Assembly: GCF_963576615.1 (NCBI RefSeq)
Contig: NC_088708.1
Span: forward strand, 24,745,191-24,809,190
DNA from: Watersipora subatra
Lineage: Eukaryota > Bryozoa > Gymnolaemata > Cheilostomatida > Watersiporidae
Length of the DNA: 64,000 nt
Direction of reading: 5' to 3'
The translations under genes and the position numbers were made by a program. Positions 1 to 13,074 of this stretch are shown here, in pieces; within the stretch, counting starts at the first letter, position 1; each line of letters opens with the position of its first letter. The notes below the pieces were generated by a model. That model did no database searches, had not been told where the DNA came from, and saw only the letters and a list, made by a program, of their open reading frames with translations.

Positions 1-453
1 CAGCGAGACATGATGAACTTAATTTATATGATAATTTAAATCCAACTAATTAGATAGACCGACCTTTATCATAATAATAATATGATTCAGTGAGCTAACT
101 GATTATCAATTATTTTACAAGGAAGTTATTTTTGGTTAAAATAAGTTATGTGCAATGTCTCTATTTTTAAATTTACCATGATCACTAACAGCATGAGTAA
201 CTCATCCATTCTGGATCAGTATATAAGACATCACATGGGCTATAGGATATACTGTACATTAATTACGCGTTTTCTACTGACACGCTTTAATATTTTAGGC
301 AAAACTCACATCATGTACAGTATATCATATTGGATTGCAAATGTGCTGAGAGAAGCATTCAATTTGTGCTTTGTATTTTCATTGCTTATATTTGCACTTG
401 CATGCGTCTTCTATGACTCATCGACTGCAGTTTATTACAAACTGAATGCACAG

Positions 454-3400
454 GTTCGTCTGTTTGAGTGGACATCAGATAAAGAATTACGACCAGAATG
501 CCAGCACTCCAACAACATTGTCTGTTTGTTTCTGAAAGTGAAAGGAGAGTTTATTCTTGTTGGAGACATGATGAGATCGGTGGGTCTTTGTATGCTGTTT
601 TACAGAAGCCTCTGCTAGTCCTTCATTGGTGCTGTAGCTTTCCATTGTTGTCTTTGTAATTACTCTATATATTCTTCTAGCTTCTGTTTTCAATTTCATG
701 TTATACAGTACAAAGTCTAGTTGCGATTGCCATGAAGCGTGAGTTTTCCAATGTACGATATAAAATTTCAGCAAATATTTAATTTTGACCGAAAGTAATT
801 TTAGCTTCGTAGTTTCATCAGTAAGATGAAGACAAATTAACGAGAAAATGGAAAACAATAAAACTATATAAGTGAATTTAGTGTAAACACCATCTACCTT
901 AAAGGTTGACTTGCAACAAAATTCACATTACAGTTATTTGGTATCATAAGATTCACCATGTCTTACTCTGTTGTGTTGTAGGTGCAAAATATATGGAAAG
1001 GTGATTACAAGATTTTAAAAGCTAAAAAACGAACAGTTATTCGAAGCCACACGAGGCCGCCGTTGTTTGGATTCGTTTTCCAAAACGGCTCAAATGGGGC
1101 GTAGTTGTTACAGGATGGTTTCTGTTTACACTTTCATGCAACCTCATTCGTCGAACTATTTTCACAAATATACTTCACGCATTCAATAAAACCATGTCTA
1201 TTGCTCTTACGCGTCTGTTTTATCGTCATGTAATGCTGTCACTTTCAGCACTGATATCTTATAACTTACCTTAAAAATTTGTTAAACTTTTTAACCTTAG
1301 CTCGAAGGAGTACTTATAATTGTCTGATAATCATGACGAGCCTGTTGGTCACCTGGGATAATCGAAAAGTGCTGCAAAAATTATTTGCGAAGTATTGGGT
1401 CACATGATCAGATTACGACTTGACGATTAGATAATGCCGAAACAAAACTGTAAACTAGCGAGCATCTATATTTGATACGGGGTCTTCAGTAAAACCCAAA
1501 GTGTTTGTCATAAACTAGTGCTACGATAAGTTTTTTATTGATCTTTTTGTTGGCCGTTCAATTCACGTTAGAACATACGTGACAAGACGATAACCAAATT
1601 TCGTGGCTACGTCACCGAAATAAAGAGATTCCAATCTACGGCGGCTTTTCGTTTTTGAGCTTTTAAGAGCTTGTAATCACATTTCCACATATTTGGCACC
1701 TACAACACAATAGAGTAAGACATGGTGAATCTTTTGATACCAAATAACTGTAATGCGAATTTTGTTGCAAGTCAACCTTTAAGTTATACAGTGTATTTTT
1801 ATTACCACCTCTACCTATGAACCTTTCTTGAGTTACGCAGTGTATCTCTATTACCACCTCTGAACCTACCCTAAGGTACACAGCTTATCTGTATTATCAC
1901 CTCTGTGACCTTGAATTGCCAAATCCGGGATTCATTCGCATGTCTTCAAGCTACAGCAATTATGAAAACCATTCTTTACTTATTATAGATTTATTTTATC
2001 ACATAAAATTTAATATTTTTTCGCATTTTTACATCATTCATTTGTTTTCATTCGCTGTGTAATTAATTACGAGAAACATCTATTAAGTGTTATTGTCAGT
2101 TTCGTTTTGTGTTCTGGAATGAATTGCATTCATGGATTTGAATGAACGCTCTTATTGTTGTCATTGTAGATGACTTTGCTTGTCTACAAGCCAGCCGAAG
2201 GCCAATTGGAAGAAATTGCACGAGATTTTAACCCCAACTGGATGTCAGCTATAGAAATTATTGATGATGATATATTTATTGGCACAGAGAATAACATGAA
2301 CATGTTTACTTGTCAAAAAGACAGGTACCTAATCTCTTATGTGATTTTTTTTACCTATCTATCTGTAAGTCTTGCCAGAAACAACTATATTTTTCTTTCT
2401 GCAAGCATTATCTGTAGGATCTTTACCATGTTTAAAACTCATATTGAACGCTTGTTTCTAAGATGTGATCAGGAGTAATCCAGGCTAGCCAGAGTTGAGC
2501 TGTCAATAATTTAGTAAAATAAGGTTTAAAGTATTAGATAATAACCGTGGATTTACTTTTAGAATAACATGTGTTATTGATGTTTTTTGTTTGTGATGAT
2601 TGTTACATTTTGTTGGTAGATGTGGCAGGTATGTGACATATGGGGCAGGCGTATGGCTGGTGTGACAGGTTTGTTGTGGCCACAATAGACCTACGGTGAG
2701 TGTGGTAGCGCTGTAATGGGTGTGTTGGCCATTGCGATGACAGGAATTTTATGGGTGTTGCATATTTGTGCCAATTACACCATTTCAAATACTGTCGGCA
2801 GACTGACGACATTCGCAGATCGGGGCTCTAGGTAGACCGAGTTTAGGTTCGCCATAACTTTGTTATTGCCTAGATCATTTTATTATTTGCATTTTGCGAT
2901 CTCATGTCTTTTCAGTGCTTCAACATCTGATGAAGATCGGCAACATCTCCAGACTACTGGTCTCTACCATCTTGGTGATTTTGTTAACGTTTTCCGACAT
3001 GGATCTCTTGTCATGGAGCACCACCTCGCTGAGAACAGCAGTCCTATCAGTAAACCTATTCTTTACGGCTCTGTTCATGGTAGCATTGGTGAGTACTGGT
3101 ACCTTTATTATATTGATTAAATATCTGCAACAGAACGATGTTGGTGCTTGTCTAGGTTACTGGATGAAGATGCTGTATTGAAGCGTAATGCACTTGTGCT
3201 GCCTTGTTTTGCTGTCAGAAGTAAATAGATTTAGACTGTATGATTTACGAAAATATTGCAACAATCCCTGGTTTTTGCCGATGAAAAATACTCATATTTG
3301 TTTAATTTATTGCAGGTTATACTTCATGATTAGATACTTCTCCTTTTCTTGTCGTTTGAGATTGATTTTATATCTGGTCATGTATTGACAGGTCTTGTGG

Positions 3401-6014
3401 CACAGATACCTATGGATTTCTTCCTTTTCCTCAAGGATGTTCAGAATAGAATGGCAGGAGTTGTCAGAAGCATAGGCAAAATCGAACATAATTTATATCC
3501 TTTTGTTCTACTTGTTGCTTGATTTAATAGAGCTGGTGTATGGGTCTTGACGGCGTACATGTGGCGGGCTTGTGCATGGGTCAGTGGTGAGTATGAGTGC
3601 ATAGTGAGTGTGCATGTGGTAAGCGTGTGCATGTGGTGTGTGTGCACTTGTAGTGATTTGACCTTGAGGGTAGCTTATATCTTGAAGTTCAACTGACAGC
3701 ATTTTAAAAGTTGATTTTTTTATAACAGTATCATCGTGATATTTCATTTTTCATCAATGAGTTTGATGTTAGTAGAACAACCACCAGTTTTAGAAATAAA
3801 AAACTTGCGAGTAAAGCTCTTGGCTGTGACGCAAGGCCATTTTTTCCGGCATTGTTAACATATGAAGTACCTATGTCAATACTGCGAACTAGTCACTGGG
3901 TGAACATGGGACAAATTAAATTATGTTGGCCACCACTTTCACTTATTTGTAATGCATCGCAACATGCAAGTTTATAAATACTGAAAGTAATTAAAATTCG
4001 CAATTAAAATAAGATTATCACTAGCAGTACTTACTGAGCACTGTTATAAGTTATCGGTCTGTAGATGAATATATGGTGATTAGGTTACTGCATCGCAACG
4101 TTAATCTTCTGCGCATGCGAAGCAAGGTCAAAGTCTATTGCATAAATACTGAAAAAGTCTGTATCGTCTGTATCATATGTATATATTCCGCATTAGTTTT
4201 CAAGTGGCGTTTATAGAATTCCACCAATCGACTTGCTTGTCTCGTTTTGTGCATTGCGTTAAAACTAAGTTCCTTTACACAAACTCGAAATTTAAAAAAT
4301 TATACATAAAAATTAGCGATCCTCAGAAGTCATCTTAAAAATCTTTCAACATATGTTCTGCTTTCATGAAAAAAAAATTTTGAACAGACAATTTTTAGAT
4401 AAATACGCTCAAAACTGAATGTGTGTTATATCATTATATAGTGTCGCAGCTGCTTTCAGTCGATATTTTACAGCTATCATGAATTTTTCTGTTCATTTTC
4501 ATGATGCAAAATGTTGGTAGAACTAAGTTTTATATGCCATTACTCACAAATACTATTGAAACACCAATTGGTCATGTTATGTGCTATGTAGTACTGATAT
4601 GTATTCATTTTATGAGCTGTCAGTTAAAGGTTGACTTGCAACAATATTCACATTACAGTGATTTGGTATCAAAAGATTCAACAGTTAATCGTCGCCATCA
4701 CGAAACCGCCATAGATTGGAATCATTTGATTTCTCTGACGTAGTCAATCCATTTGGTTATTGTCTTGACATGTGATTTTCTCGCGTGAATTGAAAGGCCT
4801 ATAAAAGGCTCGATATAAAACTTCTCGTAGCACTAGCTTATGACAAACACTTCGGGTTTTACCGAAGACCCCGTATCAAATATAGATGCTCGCTACTTTA
4901 CAGTTTTGTTTCGGCATTATCTAATCGTCTAGTCGTAATCTGATCATGTGACCATACTACCTGCCAAACAGCACGAATAGATTCTGCAGCATTTTTTGAT
5001 TATCACAGGTGACCAACAGGCTCGCCATGTTTATCAGAGAATGATATGTACTCCTTCGAGCTAAGGTTAAAAAATTAAACAAATTTTTACGGTAGGTTAT
5101 AAGATATCAGTCCTGAAAGTGACAGCATTACAATGATGATGAAATAGACGCTGAAGGATGATAGACATGGTTTTATTGAATGCGTGAAGTATATTTGTTA
5201 AAATATTTCGACGAATGAGGTTGCATGAAGGTGTAAGCAGAAGCCATTTCATTCAACTAGTCTCATTTCAGCCATTTTGGAAAGAGGTTCTCTCTGGCAG
5301 TTTCGTGATGGCGGCGATTATCTGTTCATTTTTAAGCTTTTAAGAGCTTGTAATCACATTTCCACACATTTTGCACTTAGAACACAGCAGAGTAAGACAT
5401 GGTGAATCTTTTGATACCAAATTACTGTAATGTGAATATTGTTGCAAGTCAACCTTTAAAATTTTTAATTTAACTTTTAAAATTAATTCAATGTTCTTTT
5501 TTCCTTAATTCCATTGCACCTGGCGCCAGTTCAACACAGAAAGAAAGGTTGCCCAGGACTGCAAAGGCTTCATTGATGGTGACCTTATTGAAAGCTTTCT
5601 TGATCTCAGCAAAGAAAAGATGCAGGTTGTTGTCGATGGATTGCAGGTCTGTCATTCTGGTGCTATATTGACTAATGAAAATATCAATCCAAATTTGTTT
5701 TTTGTTGTTTTCCTTACACTAAAATCATTGCTAAAACATAATATCATAATTGCATTATTGAAGATAAATTTAGATGTCAGTTAACCTTTACTAACAGGGC
5801 TTGTATTTTTCATTTTTTATGAGCTGCAAATTTTGCTTTTGAACTTTGTTGTGTGTACATATATTTCACTTTATGCCAGCGTTCACCATTGCATTACAAA
5901 CAATAACGATCAGTGTGCTATTTTTTTTAGATCGATGATGGTAGTGGTATGATGAGACAAGCAGTGGTTGAGGATTTGGTAAAGTTAGTTGAAGAGCTAA
6001 CACGAATTCACTAA
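454..6014 (+). CDS. DDB1: DDB1, DNA damage-binding protein 1 (C-terminal exons)
   Basis: Six exons at 454-579, 2170-2324, 2916-3088, 3392-3494, 5520-5646 and 5931-6014 (stop TAA) encode the C-terminal part of DDB1; the rest of the gene lies left of the window. DDB1 is the adaptor of CUL4 ubiquitin ligases and of the DDB2 damage-recognition complex; this part is the end of the third beta-propeller and the C-terminal helical domain. Diagnostic stretches include [43 protein letters not shown] and the terminal VEELTRIH, nearly identical to animal DDB1. Reading phase is continuous across every junction. Five borders are GT-AG; the intron 3495-5519 is AT-AC (separate entry). Introns 580-2169 and 3495-5519 each carry a TTAA-flanked MITE. 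The start of the first listed exon (after CAG at 453) is inferred. A possible poly(A) signal AATAAA is at 6639-6644. Confidence 0.95.
899..1782. mobile_element. TTAA-flanked palindromic MITE, copy 1
   Basis: Body 903-1778 (876 bp) between two TTAA sites (899-902, 1779-1782). It starts AGGTTGACTTGCAAC and ends with the reverse complement; the inverted repeats run over 100 bp with few mismatches. No transposase is visible. TTAA targets are typical of piggyBac-type transposition, but the termini are not the classical CCC type, so the superfamily is inferred only. It sits in a DDB1 intron in the same orientation as copy 4. Confidence 0.9.
2600..2750. repeat. GT-rich degenerate simple repeat in DDB1 intron
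   Basis: Irregular TGTGGCAGGTATG-like units fill part of the intron between the exons ending at 2324 and starting at 2916. A similar GTG-rich stretch occurs at about 3535-3655 in the U12 intron. No coding signal is seen in either. Confidence 0.4.
3495..5519 (+). other. U12-type AT-AC intron of DDB1
   Basis: The 5' splice site reads ATATCCTTTT at 3495, the full U12 consensus. A perfect branch-site consensus, TTCCTTAAT, occurs at 5501-5509, and the intron ends in AC at 5518-5519, about 11 bases after the branch adenosines. Splicing here joins codons to give [12 protein letters not shown], which matches the animal DDB1 protein; no GT-AG alternative restores this. The intron has been enlarged by a MITE at 4624-5459. 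Confidence 0.93.
4624..5459. mobile_element. TTAA-flanked palindromic MITE, copy 2
   Basis: Body 4628-5455 (828 bp) between TTAA at 4624-4627 and 5456-5459, with the same terminal repeats as copy 1 but the interior in the opposite orientation. It is inserted in the U12-type intron of DDB1, upstream of the branch site, and leaves the splice signals intact. Confidence 0.9.
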
Positions 6015-7035
6015 AAGAGTTGAACTGTACATAATATTTTAGTTACTAACTCTTACGCTTAGCGCTATAATAACTGCTGATAATGGGATTTGTTGTAAAA
6101 TAGAGTTGTCGGCTACTCAATAGATGTGTTTACTGTACAATAGATATGTCCTTTGTGCACTAAATACATCATTGTGCAATGAACATGCCTGCTGTACAAT
6201 AGATACGAATTGTTGTTGATTAGATATGGAAATTGTACAAAATATGTTACTATTGGAGAAATAATTTATCTGTCACATGTTAGATGTTGTCAACATACAA
6301 TCTAGCGTCTTGTTGTGTTGTCTAGGTGATAGTAAACTATTGACATATATACTCCACCCACAAGAACTGGTCATCGCATTGAAGTATTCTGTTTAAATGC
6401 ATTTTTATAGTATTGGTTACCCTCAGTTTCTTAATGTGTTATAATTGAGTCCCCTAAGCACTTCAAGTTACTGAGCTGTAAGTCAAGATGTTAAGCTCTT
6501 CTCAATAATTAGTCGCTCTCACATCATACCATTACTCGCTTTTCAGATTAAGGCTTTCTCAAAGTTGCTCAGTTGCATTTTTTATTGAAATATCCATAAT
6601 TTCTCTGCGACTTCAGCAAGTGGTTTTTAACATTGTTTAATAAAATTGATTGCATATGGAATGGAAATTGTCTTATTTTTGATACAACAGTAATATATCA
6701 GACTGCTAGATGAAATCTTCACATAAAGTATTTTATTATCAGATTCTTGTTTCAAGCATTTCGTTAATGATAGTAACATCGCACATTCATCACTATTAGT
6801 AATTGTTGTTGCTGTAACGCATTAAAAGAATGCAATGATATGAACTTTTAACACGACATCCAGCTAAAATTGCAGCATATCAACAACAGCTTTCGATACG
6901 CTAGCTTCATTTTGAGAATGGTTGAACAATCACAATATAGTCGTAGAATCATAGCTTGAGGTCAAGATACAACAAGTACTTGGAGTGATTAGAGGTGTTG
7001 AGTTAACAATCGTCTGCCCGTACCAGCATGTCGGC
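6015..7035. other. Intergenic gap between convergent DDB1 and Scratch genes
   Basis: No coding signal. It should hold the 3' UTRs of both neighbours. AATAAA occurs on the plus strand at 6639-6644, and on the minus strand at 6586-6581. If both are used, the two transcripts would overlap at their ends. Confidence 0.5.
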
Positions 7036-8954
7036 TCATCCCTCACATACTGACTCATTGTGTTTCGTTAAATATGATTTTACAGCAAAACCTTTGCCAC
7101 AAAGTTTACATATGAACTCTTTGTGATCAGTGTGAGTCAGTGTGTGAGCTCTCAAGTTCGAACGATCAGCAAATCGCTTATTGCAATAGGGACAAGTGTA
7201 GGGCCTTTCACCGGTGTGAGACCTCATGTGCCCCTGCAGAAGCCATGGCCTGCTGAAAGATTTGCTGCAGAATGAACAGTTATGAGTTAACCGATGGGTG
7301 AGTATATGCATTGATAAAGCCGGCATGCTCACATATATTTTTTCGCAGTGGGGACACTTTTTTGCTTGCCCACTATTCAAACTTCGATGGGTCTGCTTGT
7401 GTCTCGAGAGATTAGATGAAGTTGCATAGTATTTGCCGCATTCATGGCATGTGTACTTCGCTGCTTCAGTAATTGTAGGAGCTATGTGCTTTCCATGCTT
7501 TGAACGTCCATCAGATATGGTTTTTAGTATATTCATTTTAGCTGATGGCAGCCTATTCACTGTCAGTTTATCATGAAATTGCGCCGAAGCTCCAACAATG
7601 TTTGGATAACCATATGCAATTCCATATATTTCACTCTCCTTTACACTGTAATCAATTGGTTCATCCATTACACCTGAATAATATAAATACAAAATGTGCA
7701 ATATTCGATGTATAGCATTGATGCAATATTGGATTGTTGAGGAAAATTTATAAAGACCAGTGATGTATTACATAAAACATAAATTTCCTTTTTTGTCGAC
7801 AATCAACATTGCCTTATTGCATTCAGAAATTATTTTTATTAATCTTTTCAATGCAAACATGTTTAGCTAGTCACTACTTGTGAGGTATTGACTATTTAGA
7901 AACAATCAAAATAAGCCTAAAGCATCCTTGATAGCAAGCACAGTAAAATATATATAGCGTCTGAAATGACGACAAGGATTTGCTACGGCACGGCGAAATA
8001 TATGAGCTCACGAAATCGATAGTGAGCATTGGCTCAACAAACTCTCAGCAGAAGGGGAAGGCTTGGGAAAGCATAATGGGATTCCAGATAATCAATATTA
8101 CTAGTTGTAATGCAAGCTTAGCATGCATGGCTATGCATTAATATCTGGCATCAGTGGATACTTTACGACATTCTCTCGATAAAACTTTGCTTACAACTTT
8201 TATTTATAACTACTGTTACAGCAAATACAAAGTGCCAAGTATTGTCAACATGAAAAGTACAGAAATGTTAAAAAGTCAGTACATTTTTGCATTTCAGTAA
8301 GTTGATTTATGAGGAAAAACTGTAGGTTCATTATCGATAAAAATAATGAAAAGAAAAAGAGTGACTATCAAATACTGTACTGAAATGTTAAGAGAACTTC
8401 AACTTATACTGAGATAAGTTCTTACTTTTGAACGAACTAAAAGTGAGTAGCCGTAGCTGCATGTTGTTACTTCAGAATCTCAGTACTTCAAAGCTCAAGG
8501 TTTTAGCCCAATACTTGCTCAGGTTAATTTTAGAAATATTCATACTCTTACGATGAAAGCACTCAACATCACTGCCATTGAAAGTTGATAACCTCCACAT
8601 AGTGTATTGCATGTCGTGGTCACACAGCTAAGTTAGGATAAGATATAAAACTTGAAGGCTGTAATACATACCCATAAAAGTCATCGTATTATTTTTAACA
8701 AAGTTCATATGTTGCTTAATTCTTCAGAGTTTTAGCTAATCTGTAACTAATGGAAAATGTTTGTACTCACCCATCTGACCAGCTGACCTGTCTTCCTTAT
8801 TCTTTTGAAATCTAACATACTCCGCGCTTTTAAATGATGCCAGATCTTTGGCACTTGTGCTGTGACTGACACCATTACGTTCATGTCGGGTACTTTTATA
8901 CGAAGATGCATGTTCATAGTATCTATTCTTCTTGACGAGAAATGATCGTGGCAT
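7036..8954 (-). CDS. scrt: Scratch-family C2H2 zinc-finger repressor (Snail superfamily)
   Basis: Two exons on the minus strand, 8954-8771 and 7673-7036, join in phase through a GT-AG intron to give 273 residues. The protein starts with a SNAG motif, MPRSFLVKK, the co-repressor docking peptide of Snail/Scratch/Gfi proteins. Five C-terminal zinc fingers lie at about residues 137-157, 168-188, 194-214, 222-242 and 250-271; the last is C2HC, as in Scratch. Finger phrases such as YATSSNLSRHKQTHRSL, SRPWLLQGHMRSHTGE and FADRSNLRAH identify Scratch rather than Snail, whose first-finger and linker sequences differ. Scratch proteins are nuclear E-box-binding repressors expressed mainly in the nervous system. 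The middle region (62-135) is short and unremarkable. DDB1 ends tail-to-tail with it. The start codon is fixed by the SNAG motif. Confidence 0.93.
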
Positions 8955-10477
8955 GGTTTATAGAAACAAAGTGAGTGCTGACTATTCGACGCTGATTATT
9001 GAACTCACGGTGAGTGTGAGCGACATACAGCATGGTATACAAAGATCAATAATCAGAAGCTGTGTTCACACTTTATAGTCGCTTCTTGAATACATAGGAT
9101 TCGCAGTCTGCAATTATCTTTTAGAAAAAAACGTTATAAATATGCTTTTGTGCCTGTTAGGAGACCTATTAATTCCGTTGAATAGAGTATGGTAGATTAC
9201 AATGTACTGAAGATTATTGGATAAAACAGCCGGCATCTGCTGCAAACACCTGTTGACATGTGGCAATGTGATGGACAAAGAATGTATATTATTGATTGGC
9301 CCACTTGACTGCTGATAGTTTGATACGACTATGGCAAGTTAGCCTTTGACAATCTTCTTTATCCAATACACGTGATAAACTTAACTTCTTGTTGTTGTTT
9401 TACTTTTGTTTAGATAAGGTTAGCAACTTTAGTTTTACACAGATCCATTAGCAACATACGTGCAGTCCGTATGCAGAGAGTTTAAGAAGTACCTTTAGCG
9501 TATTTATTACAGCCATCCCATAGATGAGCCTCATAACTCTTCTGCATTCAAAATGATCCGCCTTCAATTATGCTCGTATTTGGTAATCACACAATTTCTT
9601 CTCAAAATTTTTACTGTCAAATTATTATGACTTCTAAATTTAAGCTGTAGAACCTCAGCCCAATTCTATACTTATTCAAACCAGAAAGTAAAAGCTGTTT
9701 TAGCATGTATGAGCATGGAAGATAAAAGTTTAAATGGATTATAAGACAGTTCCAAACATTTATTTTATATGCATACTATGCTTGAGTAAGATGAAGTGTG
9801 AAAAGATAAAGACTAATTTGTGATTTTATGTCATGGAAAGCAAAAAAAATTCTGATAGCGTCATCGAGCCAAAATAGATCTAGCTCTTGTTCGCATTTTT
9901 TTTAGATCTATTGTAAAATGTTATAAACATTTACAGCAGTAAGCTGACCTGTTTAACATTCAAAGTCTAAAGTTGTTGAGCGTCAGATACAAACTTTAAC
10001 AGTGGCATATTGTTGCTCAAGTTATGTTAAGCTCAATATTATATTTACGCACACATGGTGGCTTGCTATCTATGACCTCTGAAGCCTTAAATCTCAACAA
10101 CCACATTTAATTTTGTAGTGGCTTATATATCTAACATGATATGAACTAGTTGCAATGGGTGGATCAGTTATGCTATGTACCATGCACAGAGCTATCCTTT
10201 CTAACTTTTGAATGATACTGTTAGTGAGTATAATAAAGTGATTTTAAAATGTTATGCTATAATGTCATGTCATTGTGACAATGTTAGTAACAGCAAATAT
10301 TTACACTGAAGTATAATTTAGCTAACATTGCGTTAGAAATTTTTGACAGTGAACTGAACAATTATATTGACTAAGCTAACAATCATTATTGACAGCTTCT
10401 GCTGATAGGCTTTTGTAAAGAAGGTTGAAGATGTTTTCTGTAAGCATGAATTCATTTGTGACAACTAGCAGAGGTCC
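8955..10477. other. Upstream region of the Scratch gene
   Basis: AT-rich, with no coding exon or repeat recognised. It should contain the promoter and 5' UTR of the Scratch gene, but no specific element can be placed. Confidence 0.4.
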
Positions 10478-11274
10478 TTAAACCATAACTGTTACAACCA
10501 ACTTTTATCGTATTTCCTAGGTAAATCAGACACACTAATTCCGATTTTGTACTCAAAATAAAGATTAGTTCACTAACCTTCAAAGTCATTTAAGCTTTTT
10601 TAAAGCGTTTCAATATCCGTTTCGAAAACAACACAATCGGTATTACAAGCTCCGCCCATAAATATGTGACGAAACCTAGCTTTTTCAGGAACGAAAGTTA
10701 GGAATGTTTAGTCCGATTTAGAGTAATAGAGATGGGTGTCTTAAAACCCATTATTTTCTAAATCCAGCCTGTAAAATAATTTCAGTTTTTTATGAAAGGT
10801 ATATAAACTATTTAAAATTGCTCGTAGCTTGTTACATGACGTTTAAATGGGCTGGACGCCGAGAAAAATGAGCTCAAAAAGCGCGGTTTTATCACGAGCT
10901 AGCGTTGTTATCGCGCTTTTTAAACATGCAATGTTAAATAGCTCATCTACCTTTCAGAAAAGACTGATATTATTTTTAAGGCTGAATTTAGATATTAATG
11001 GATTTTAAATCAACCATCTCTATTATTCTAAATCGGTCTAAACATCCCTACGTAACTTCTGTTCCTAAAAAGCTAGGTTACGTCACGTATTTATGGGCGG
11101 AGCTTGTTATGCCGATCATGTTGTTTTCGAGACCGATATTAAAACGCTGTAAAAAAGCCTTCATTACTCTGAAAGTTAGTGAACTAGTCTTTATTTTGAG
11201 TACAAAATTGGAATCGGCGTGTCTTATTTACCTAGTAAATACGATAAAAGTTGTTCGTGACAGTTATGGTTTAA
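10478..11274. mobile_element. TTAA-flanked foldback element (second family)
   Basis: TTAA at 10478-10481 and 11271-11274 bracket a 789-bp body that starts ACCATAACTG and ends CAGTTATGGT. Two arms of about 320 bp (about 10482-10810 and 10960-11270) are imperfect reverse complements, each containing a GGCGGAGCTTGT-type block. The centre, about 10830-10950, is unrelated spacer. There is no transposase. Sequence differs from the other TTAA MITE family in this window. Confidence 0.85.
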
Positions 11275-12490
11275 TGTTATAGGAATTACATGTTTAGCAA
11301 TCCGCAGCTTCAAGCTTAAAGAGCACAAACAAGTGATAATTAGGACTCTTAAGCTTTCATCTAAATAAGTCATTTTAGTTGCTCAGTATAAAAAACGCAA
11401 ACAATATGTTTTATAAAACTTCTTTTTAGTGACTTACAAAAATAACCTGAACTCATGAGCACTAGCTTTCTTGTGAGCAATTTTAATCTTCATCACATTT
11501 ATTCATAGCATTCATGATATGTGTTGGTGTTACTGTTGATTACTGTAGCAAGTACAGTATGTTTTTATTTTCCCTGTACAATAATAATACGTAGGCCTAC
11601 TATGATATAGGCCTATGCTGTAATAATTTAGACATGATTCAAATAGAGATTTAATAGCGAAAACAAGAAAGGTTGCCGCAAATGCAGAGGAATGCTGTTA
11701 TATTCCTACTGGTCACTTACCAGTATAAGAAGAAGATTTGAATAATGCGTTCTCATCTGCGATCTCCATATATATGTATGCACAGCGATCTAGCCCTTTT
11801 ACGTCCTATGACGTCCTAGTCTTGATTCGGTATTGGCGAGTCTCTATAATAGCCTCACAACCTGTAGTATGCATAGACACATATATAACATGCCCCCTCT
11901 TTTTCTTTGGGCTCTGAACATGGACACTGCAGCTATTGGGGCTCAGACATAGGTTTCACTACCACCAGAGATCGTGTTAAGCAGCAAGCTTCAGACACGG
12001 AGTCTAACACGCATGTATACTATCTGCTAGCACACTAGTAAAGCCTGCAGTTATCATGAGCTCGTCAAGTGTTAGTCACAATGGGAGCGGGATAAGTTAG
12101 CAAGCTTAACCAAAGGTGTTATATGGAAACCTGGTAAACATACATGAGCATAGAGCTAGCTTGTGAACCAGATGTCAACATTGTACTAAAATCGAAATTG
12201 GCCTTACCTGTATGGGTTGGGTCATTCTCTTCCCATACTTACCCTTCGGGTCATATCAGCTCTTGCTAGCCGAACCTGTTGTCTTGGGCTCAAACCTGCG
12301 AGTTCCAAGTACATACCTGCCTCTGTTTTTATCTGCTCCCGTGCCTTGACTAGGCATCCAGATTATTCTCTCCTACGGACTTCTTTGGGTAGTCCAAGCC
12401 ATACAGATGATGGATCCTGAACTCCTTCTCTGAGAGTGGCTTATTTTCTATCATGGCCTTCTGTGCATCCATCCCTTCAGCCCAAGAAGT
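11275..12490. other. Gene-free stretch; left part of an older retroelement
   Basis: The first part (to about 11900) is AT-rich with no feature seen. From about 12200 the minus strand shows short broken coding stretches with a base composition like the protease fragment at 12494-13074, probably more of the same decayed element. No terminal repeat could be found for it. Confidence 0.3.
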
Positions 12491-12493
12491 TCT

Positions 12494-13074
12494 TTATTGG
12501 GTTACCATGCCACCTGTTTCGGCACGGCTAGCCTCACGGCTAGTACAGCTTGCTGTCGAGACAGTATCCTCTGCACCTCCCTGATTTGAGGTGTGGGGAG
12601 CCAAAAGAGCCTCGTCGCCGACAGACAGCTGGTTGTCTGTAGGTGACTTTACCTTAGCTTGGATAGCAGGTAGCCTAACATCTCCCAGAACTTTATCTTT
12701 CCCATCTCTGGGACCTTTACCATGTTTTTTATCAGATTGATTTGTCAAGTTTTCCAACTTGTCATCATCTGAAAGATGCCAACATAGACCAGCAGTAATA
12801 GGTCTAGGAGGCAACGATGTAACTGACTTAAAACCTTTTGTACACAATGCATTTAAAACAGCCAACAATTTCAGCTGCCTCAACTCATTTATGCCCAAGA
12901 AGTTTTTGCTCAATCCTTTTATAACATGAACCTCAGTGACCATAGACCTGTGTCTACTTCTCAACTGAACCCTTGCTTTACCCACTACCTTTAGCTCAAA
13001 ACCGTCTATTGCAGTCAAAACAGTTGATGGGGCTCTTAACTGTAAATCTAGCCTGTTGGCCGTTTTTTCGGTAA
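12494..13074 (-). pseudogene. Retroelement aspartic protease, left half (split by insertion)
   Basis: Minus-strand reading frame resembling the retropepsin region of a gypsy-like element: after the insertion point it continues with a beta-strand-rich stretch and LGINELRQLKLL, comparable to the conserved LG-x-x-L end of these proteases. The N-terminal half with the active-site triad lies on the other side of the inserted retrotransposon, at 20678-20830. The frame was therefore cut by insertion at GTAA. The tail beyond about residue 90 is not recognised. Confidence 0.7.

Noticed and set aside
148-618. 156-codon open frame at the left end as a complete gene
   Set aside because: Only its part 454-579 is coding, as an exon of DDB1; the rest is intron.
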